A DNA stretch of 9,939 nt from an uncultured Slackia sp. (GTDB lineage Bacteria > Actinomycetota > Coriobacteriia > Coriobacteriales > Eggerthellaceae), in assembly GCA_934646845.1 (NCBI GenBank), contig CAKUEV010000056.1:1-9939 (forward strand), written 5' to 3'. Below are positions 6,689 to 9,939 of the stretch, in pieces. The first letter of the stretch is position 1. The number at the start of each line of letters is the position of its first letter. The notes below the pieces were generated by a model. The model was not told the DNA's origin, ran no database searches, and was given only the letters and a program-made list of their open reading frames with translations. The translations under genes and the position numbers were made by a program.

Positions 6689-6710
6689 GGTTGGTATGAG
6701 GTTGGTATGA
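6689..6710. repeat. Tandem 11-bp repeat
   Basis: GGTTGGTATGA occurs twice back to back (6689-6699 and 6700-6710), about 100 bp downstream of the recombinase gene. Short direct repeats near tyrosine recombinase genes can be arm-type binding sites, but no core site was identified, so this is only a possibility. Confidence 0.6.
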
Positions 6711-6811
6711 GATGAAATCCTTATTAACAGACCTAGATGCCTATCGCTTATATCGGTACTAAGAAACCTAGCGAGAATGGCGAAATGAAATAGCCCCTTT
6801 CTCCAAAGCGT

Positions 6812-7735
6812 TTAGTCTAAAAGGCGCGAGATATTGTTCTCAGCTGCATTCTTGATGCGATCGATATTGTGGGCGTAAATCATCGTTGTGCTGATATCGG
6901 CATGACGGGCCATTTGTTGGGCCTCGCGCTCGCTCGCTCCGCCAAGCAGAGAAAACGTAATAGCAGTATGGCGCAAAGAATGCGCGGTATAGCGAGGGTC
7001 ATCGATTCCTATTTTCCGCATTGCTTCTTTAACAATGCGAGATACAGAGCGCGTTGTAAGCCGCTCTCCAGAATTCCGGCGAGCAACCGAGGTAAAGAGG
7101 GGAGAGCTGCCACGTGAATCATTGCGCTGTTCAAGATAATCGCGAATCGGCGCCAAAGCGCTTTCGGTAAGCACAACGTAATTGTCCTTACCGGGTCGGC
7201 CCTTACCTTGAATATAGAGCACATCAACGCCCGATACCGTTTGGATATCGCCGCAATCGGCACGAACCACTTCAATATCGCGCAATCCAGTACGAAGCAT
7301 AAGATTCAGCAGCGCAAAATCTCGCATGCCTGCTTCCGTCTCACGATCGATGGATGAAAGCAATCTTCGAGCTTGATCGACGGAGAGGGAGGCTTTCTTG
7401 AAATCCCGCGACGCTCTTTCGCCTCGAACGCCACGAGCGATATTGGGTATTCCATTTTCTTCCGCATAAGAGAAGAACGATCTCACGGCACCAAGATAAT
7501 TAGAAACGGTCGTTGGTTTCAAGCGTTTATCAACAGCAAGGTATTCGCGAAACGAAACAATGTCGCGCTTCGTAAGGGTATCGAAATCGAGGGAAGTGTC
7601 ACTGACGAAGGCGCAGAACGATTTAAATGCCCGTTTATACGTATTCTTGGTCGAAGATGAAAGATCGAGAGAATCGAGCCATTGCGCAACAACCTCTTCA
7701 TCAAGCGGAGCAAAAGAAGAGACCGAATTACCCAC
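6812..7735 (-). CDS. Tyrosine recombinase / integrase (XerC/D-like)
   Basis: This 307-aa protein is a complete tyrosine recombinase, which cuts and rejoins DNA through a covalent 3'-phosphotyrosine. The N-terminal SAM-like, core-binding domain covers about 10-100 (TKNTYKRAFKSFCAFV). The catalytic domain shows R152 (RTGLRDIEV), a beta-hairpin lysine (K178 or K183), H252 and R255 (HSLRHT), H278 (RHADIST) and nucleophile Y287 (IYAHN). All expected residues are present. The start is a GTG at 7735 with AGGCGG six bases upstream; no in-frame ATG occurs near it. The compact size and Xer-like layout fit an integrase of a mobile element or a resolver of plasmid multimers. The neighbouring replication and partition genes are compatible with either. 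No attachment site or excisionase gene was found nearby. Confidence 0.93.
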   Translation of the reverse strand: MGNSVSSFAPLDEEVVAQWLDSLDLSSSTKNTYKRAFKSFCAFVSDTSLDFDTLTKRDIVSFREYLAVDKRLKPTTVSNYLGAVRSFFSYAEENGIPNIARGVRGERASRDFKKASLSVDQARRLLSSIDRETEAGMRDFALLNLMLRTGLRDIEVVRADCGDIQTVSGVDVLYIQGKGRPGKDNYVVLTESALAPIRDYLEQRNDSRGSSPLFTSVARRNSGERLTTRSVSRIVKEAMRKIGIDDPRYTAHSLRHTAITFSLLGGASEREAQQMARHADISTTMIYAHNIDRIKNAAENNISRLLD

Positions 7736-7815
7736 AACACACCGCCTGTCAAATCGCTAACGTTTAGCTGCAACCACCAAAGCATCGAATAGCGCTTACA
7801 AAAACGAGCCAGGGC

Positions 7816-7900
7816 GAATGGTGGCCAGAAACCGTAGATGCATAAAGCATGTCCCATGATAGGGCACTGGCTCAAAGCCAACTACCAGAAAGAACCATTC
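7816..7900 (+). ncRNA. Candidate structured leader RNA upstream of the antiporter gene
   Basis: The segment can fold as nested helices. The outer stem is GAATGGT (7816-7822) with ACCATTC (7894-7900). Inside an internal loop carrying CCAGAAA on both sides (7825-7831 and 7885-7891) comes a second stem GTAG/CTAC (7834-7837 with 7882-7885). This closes a four-way junction of three hairpins: ATGC/GCAT (7838-7850), CCC/GGG (7853-7864) and TGGCT/AGCCA (7868-7880). It lies in the leader side of an Na+/H+ antiporter gene, about 230 nt before its start. A cis-regulatory RNA such as an ion-sensing riboswitch is a reasonable guess. I cannot match it to a known class, and no promoter before it was recognised. 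Confidence 0.35.
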
Positions 7901-7981
7901 CTTTTGGCGTTGAGCAATGCGTGGGCCGCGTTTGCAGAACGGAAACTAGGCAACAAACAATTGACCAGCGGAGGAGCAACT

Positions 7982-8053
7982 GTGCTCAAAACTTGGCATA
8001 AAAGCTCGCACAACTTGATATCGAAGCCAAACATCCGTTTTGACGTGCAATAA
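7982..8053 (+). CDS. Possible 23-codon leader ORF before the antiporter gene
   Basis: A GTG at 7982 begins a 23-codon frame ending with TAA at 8051-8053, reading MLKTWHKSSHNLISKPNIRF and three more residues. GGAGGAG (7970-7976) lies five bases upstream, one of the strongest ribosome binding sites in the window. GAGCA/TGCTC (7974-7987) can form a hairpin that overlaps both the binding site and the start. The frame ends 75 nt before the antiporter start, so it could be a leader peptide or small protein that influences the next gene. No family or attenuator-type codon run is evident; the peptide is basic and polar. Confidence 0.35.
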   Translation: MLKTWHKSSHNLISKPNIRFDVQ

Positions 8054-8111
8054 CCGTTGTTGTCATCTGGAACGTTCGCATTCCTCGCTACAATGGAAAA
8101 GCTATGCAAAC

Positions 8112-8119
8112 AGAGAGGA
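8112..8119 (+). promoter_or_regulatory. Ribosome binding site that sets the antiporter start
   Basis: AGAGAGGA at 8112-8119 lies nine bases before ATG 8129. The reading frame stays open back to a TTG at 8057, but no binding site precedes that codon and the added residues are not hydrophobic in the manner of the family, so 8129 is taken as the start. Confidence 0.75.
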
Positions 8120-8128
8120 ATAATCAAA

Positions 8129-9472
8129 ATGGAAAAAGGTAACCTTCGGGCGCTTGCTCCGATCGGGGTATTCCTTGTGCTTTACCTGGGCCTGGGAATT
8201 CTCTTCGAGTACGTCCTGAAGATCGAGATGGGCTTTTACAGCATTCCCATCGTCGTAATCTTCCTTGTGGCGCTTCTGGTGGCATGTTTCCAGAATCGCA
8301 AACTCAGCTTCGATGACAAGCTGGCCATCATGGGCCGCGGCATTGGCGACAAGACGATCGTCACCATGATTCTCATCTTCATGGCAGCTGGCATATTCGT
8401 GGGCACCGTAGGCCGCAACAGCGCCGAAAGCGTCGCATACCTCATGCTCTCTTTCATCCCGCCTGAGTTTGCGGTGGCCGTCCTGTTCGTTGTGAGCTGC
8501 TTCGTTTCGCTCGCCATGGGAACCTCGGTGGGAACCATCACGCTCATCACGCCCATTTCTGTTGCTGTGTCCGCAGCCTCCGGTTTCGATCTGCCGCTTT
8601 GCGTAGCGTCGGTCATGGGCGGCGCGATGTTCGGCGACAACCTGTCCTTCATCTCGGACACGACAATCGCGGCGTGCCAAGGTCAAGGATGCGCGATGAA
8701 GGACAAGTTCCGCGAGAACTTTAAGATTGCGATGCCTGCCGCGCTGGCATCGCTCGCAATTATTTTGGTGCTGTCGTTCAACGCGAACATCACGGGCACG
8801 GTAATTCATGACTACGAGCTTATCGAGCTCATCCCGTACCTGATTGTTTTGGCGGGCGGCATTATTGGCATCAATGTCTTCATCGTTTTGCTTCTGGGCA
8901 TTCTCTCCGGCGCCATTATCATGGTTGCAACGGGAGCCACCGCCGCAACCGATTTGCTCACAAGCATGGGCACCGGCGCCGCAGGTATGTTCGAGACCAC
9001 GATGGTTGCCATTCTGGTCTCCGCCATCTGCGCGCTCATTCGCGAATATGGCGGCTTCGTATGGCTGCTCAACGCCATCAAGAACACGTTCAAGAACCGC
9101 AAAGGCGGTCAGCTCGGCATGGGCATCTTGGTTGGATGCATGGATATCGCAACCGCGAACAACACCGTGGCGATTGTTATGGCCAATCCCATCGCGGCAG
9201 ACATGGCGAAAACCTACAACATCTCGCGTCGCAAGACCGCATCTATTCTCGATACGTTCTCATGCGTTTTCCAGGGCATCATCCCCTATGGCGCGCAAAT
9301 GCTCATCGCCATTGCAACGACTGCAAGCGCCGGCTACGCAATAACGGCATTCCAGATTATTCCGTGCTTGTTCTACCCCTTCATGCTGCTCATCAGCTCG
9401 TTGGTCTTCATCTTCCTGATTCCCGATCATCGAGAATACGACGGAGACGACGCGGAAGCTATCGAGGCGTAA
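8129..9472 (+). CDS. nhaC: NhaC-family Na+/H+ antiporter
   Basis: This 447-aa integral membrane protein belongs to the NhaC-type Na+/H+ antiporter family, exporting Na+ in exchange for protons across the cytoplasmic membrane. It has roughly ten to twelve hydrophobic segments, starting near residues 8-30 and 35-53. Family signatures are GTSVGTITLITPIS (131-144), the strongly conserved GGAMFGDNLSFISDTTIA (164-181) with D170, N171 and D177, and a second-half motif CMDIATANNTVAIVMANPIA (337-356). The C-terminus is acidic and cytoplasmic (DHREYDGDDAEAIEA). The start at 8129 is chosen for its ribosome binding site. Base composition is GC-richer than in the plasmid-like genes, consistent with the host chromosome. 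It is followed by its own terminator and so is monocistronic. Related family members transport lactate/malate with Na+ (MleN type), so substrate is inferred. Confidence 0.9.
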   Translation: MEKGNLRALAPIGVFLVLYLGLGILFEYVLKIEMGFYSIPIVVIFLVALLVACFQNRKLSFDDKLAIMGRGIGDKTIVTMILIFMAAGIFVGTVGRNSAESVAYLMLSFIPPEFAVAVLFVVSCFVSLAMGTSVGTITLITPISVAVSAASGFDLPLCVASVMGGAMFGDNLSFISDTTIAACQGQGCAMKDKFRENFKIAMPAALASLAIILVLSFNANITGTVIHDYELIELIPYLIVLAGGIIGINVFIVLLLGILSGAIIMVATGATAATDLLTSMGTGAAGMFETTMVAILVSAICALIREYGGFVWLLNAIKNTFKNRKGGQLGMGILVGCMDIATANNTVAIVMANPIAADMAKTYNISRRKTASILDTFSCVFQGIIPYGAQMLIAIATTASAGYAITAFQIIPCLFYPFMLLISSLVFIFLIPDHREYDGDDAEAIEA

Positions 9473-9491
9473 AAGACTTTAAGCCCGCAGC

Positions 9492-9519
9492 AAGGCCCCG
9501 GCATACGTCGGGGCCTTTT
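9492..9519 (+). terminator. Intrinsic terminator of the antiporter gene
   Basis: AAGGCCCCG (9492-9500) pairs with CGGGGCCTT (9509-9517) around an 8-nt loop and runs into TTTT (9516-9519). It begins 20 bp after the antiporter stop codon. This is a classic GC-rich stem followed by a T-run. Confidence 0.9.
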
Positions 9520-9544
9520 ATGTTGGACGAAAAAGCCCAGAAGT

Positions 9545-9704
9545 TGTTAAATGCTACGAGCATTAAGCAGGTTTGCAGACAAAAGAAACCCCTGCTTCCG
9601 AAGCCAGTCAGGCACACTGGAAGCAGGGGAGGGCTAACGAAGGAGTCATTGTAACGAGCTCGCTTATCGCGGCCTGTTAAACGCTACGAGCATTTAGCAG
9701 GTTT
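9545..9704. repeat. Two near-identical 30-bp palindromic repeats
   Basis: The repeat occupies 9545-9574 and 9675-9704, 130 bp apart and in the same orientation, identical at 28 of 30 positions (differences at 9552/9682 and 9565/9695). Both copies contain GCTACGAGCATT followed by AGCAGGTTT. The second copy extends to an imperfect palindrome at 9674-9702, with arms CCTGTTAAACGC and GCATTTAGCAGG around TACGA. They flank the - strand terminator in the convergent gap. They may be a dispersed extragenic palindrome or protein-binding sites. Confidence 0.8.
9581..9629 (-). terminator. Intrinsic terminator of the convergent membrane protein gene
   Basis: CCCCTGCTTCC (9589-9599) and GGAAGCAGGGG (9619-9629) form a perfect 11-bp stem. 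On the - strand the stem is followed by TTTCTTTT (9588-9581), as expected for the transcript arriving from the gene ending at 9716. The + strand side has no T-run. Confidence 0.75.
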
Positions 9705-9715
9705 TGAATCGAATG

Positions 9716-9939
9716 CTACTCGCGAGAGAAGGAGCGAAAAAGCACGGGGCAGGGAACGGGCAGGTTGCCACGGCGAGCGAAGCGGCCCAGGAAGCTCATG
9801 CCCGAAAGCGCCAAGGCAATGCCGAGGCCGGTGTAGAAGAAGGCGATGAACCAATTCGGCACCAGGCCGAAGGCACGAAGACTCACGCCGCCCGTCATCA
9901 TGATGGCCATCATGATGTAGCCAGAGGCATCGAAGAAAC
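9716..9939 (-). CDS. Membrane protein, C-terminal part (start beyond window)
   Basis: Only the last 73 residues are inside the window; the frame is open through 9939, so the gene begins to the right. Two hydrophobic segments are visible, roughly YIMMAIMMTGGVSLRAFGLV and WFIAFFYTGLGIALALSGMSFL, joined by a short turn (PN). They are followed by a basic tail GRFARRGNLP that suggests a cytoplasmic C-terminus. No family was recognised. It is convergent with the antiporter gene and ends before its own terminator, so the two are separate transcription units. Confidence 0.7.
   Translation of the reverse strand, partial: FFDASGYIMMAIMMTGGVSLRAFGLVPNWFIAFFYTGLGIALALSGMSFLGRFARRGNLPVPCPVLFRSFSRE

Larger units (their letters stand above)
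6005..6811. other. Intergenic stretch between recombinase and replication gene
   Basis: This 807-bp stretch holds no complete gene I can support. It contains the replication gene promoter at its left end, two short open segments that may be gene remnants (6089-6142 and 6187-6339), an AT-rich portion around 6360-6480, a - strand terminator (6634-6673) and a tandem 11-bp repeat (6689-6710). A region like this beside a replication gene could hold the origin, but I see no iterons or DnaA-box array to prove it. Confidence 0.45.
1863..7735. mobile_element. Plasmid-like replicon/integrative module, ends undefined
   Basis: Partition operon with its repeat arrays, primase-type replication protein and tyrosine recombinase together make a plasmid-like or integrative element. 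The genes to the right (antiporter, membrane protein) look chromosomal. I could not find flanking direct repeats or a target tRNA, and no relaxase or conjugation gene is in view, so the limits given are only those of the recognisable module and the element may extend leftward beyond the window. Confidence 0.5.
7736..8128. other. Intergenic region between recombinase and antiporter
   Basis: This region separates the divergent recombinase and antiporter genes. It holds a branched potential RNA structure (7816-7900), a small stem GCGTT/AATGC (7907-7920), a short ORF with a strong ribosome binding site (7982-8053), an 8-bp palindrome GAACGTTC (8070-8077) and a -10-like TACAAT (8089-8094) that lacks a good -35 partner. 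No clear promoter was seen for the recombinase. Confidence 0.5.

Noticed and set aside
6517..6699. 60-codon + strand frame near the recombinase, considered as an excisionase
   Set aside because: TTG start without a ribosome binding site, no helix-turn-helix, and it runs through the - strand terminator.
7745..7753. TTGACA on the - strand as the recombinase -35 box
   Set aside because: It is too close to the GTG start; transcription would begin inside the gene and no -10 box lies at the right distance.
7816..7900. tRNA gene suggested by the cloverleaf-like fold
   Set aside because: No T-arm consensus, no D-arm signature and stem lengths do not match a tRNA.
6812..8128. Attachment site repeats for the recombinase
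   Set aside because: I looked for a direct repeat shared between the recombinase flank and other parts of the window and found none convincing.
8102..8809. 235-codon frame antisense to the antiporter
   Set aside because: Composition rich in His, Arg and Glu is the typical mirror of a hydrophobic membrane protein gene.

Overview
The window looks like a plasmid-type replication, partition and integration module lying next to ordinary chromosome. Protein sequences and base composition suggest a high-GC Gram-positive gut bacterium, perhaps Coriobacteriia/Eggerthellaceae. That placement is an impression from the proteins and was not computed. No rRNA, tRNA or CRISPR array was recognised.

Layout. 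Positions 1-1740 hold no gene I can support, only scattered palindromes, a weak terminator and two small clusters of TA-phased octamers. From 1863 to 2392 runs a long degenerate array in which a TA step recurs every 8 bp in a single unbroken register (62 of 67 grid positions). The array leads directly into a three-gene + strand operon: a ParA ATPase (2417-3208), a ribbon-helix-helix DNA-binding protein with a Lys/Ala/Pro-rich tail (3209-3604), and an unrecognised 128-aa protein (3597-3983). A second, shorter octamer array with the same 8-bp spacing and a 14-bp perfect inverted repeat starts at the operon's stop codon (3984-4065). Facing it on the - strand is a 635-aa primase-polymerase-type replication protein (6004-4097). 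Next come 800 bp of mostly non-coding sequence with a - strand terminator, then a 307-aa tyrosine recombinase on the - strand (7735-6812).

Right of the recombinase the sequence turns GC-richer and chromosome-like. A 393-bp intergenic region contains a nested, branched potential RNA fold (7816-7900) and a short ORF with a strong ribosome binding site. It precedes an NhaC-family Na+/H+ antiporter (8129-9472), which ends in a good terminator. Convergent to it is the C-terminal end of a membrane protein (9939-9716), with its own terminator and two near-identical 30-bp palindromic repeats.

How it fits together. ParA plus the ribbon-helix-helix protein resembles type Ib plasmid segregation (ParF/ParG, delta/omega), in which the small DNA-binding protein binds short direct repeats that act as both centromere and operator. 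The 8-bp arrays are the natural candidate sites. The primase-like protein would start replication and the recombinase would integrate the element. No relaxase, conjugation gene or attachment site was found, so the element's ends are not defined here.
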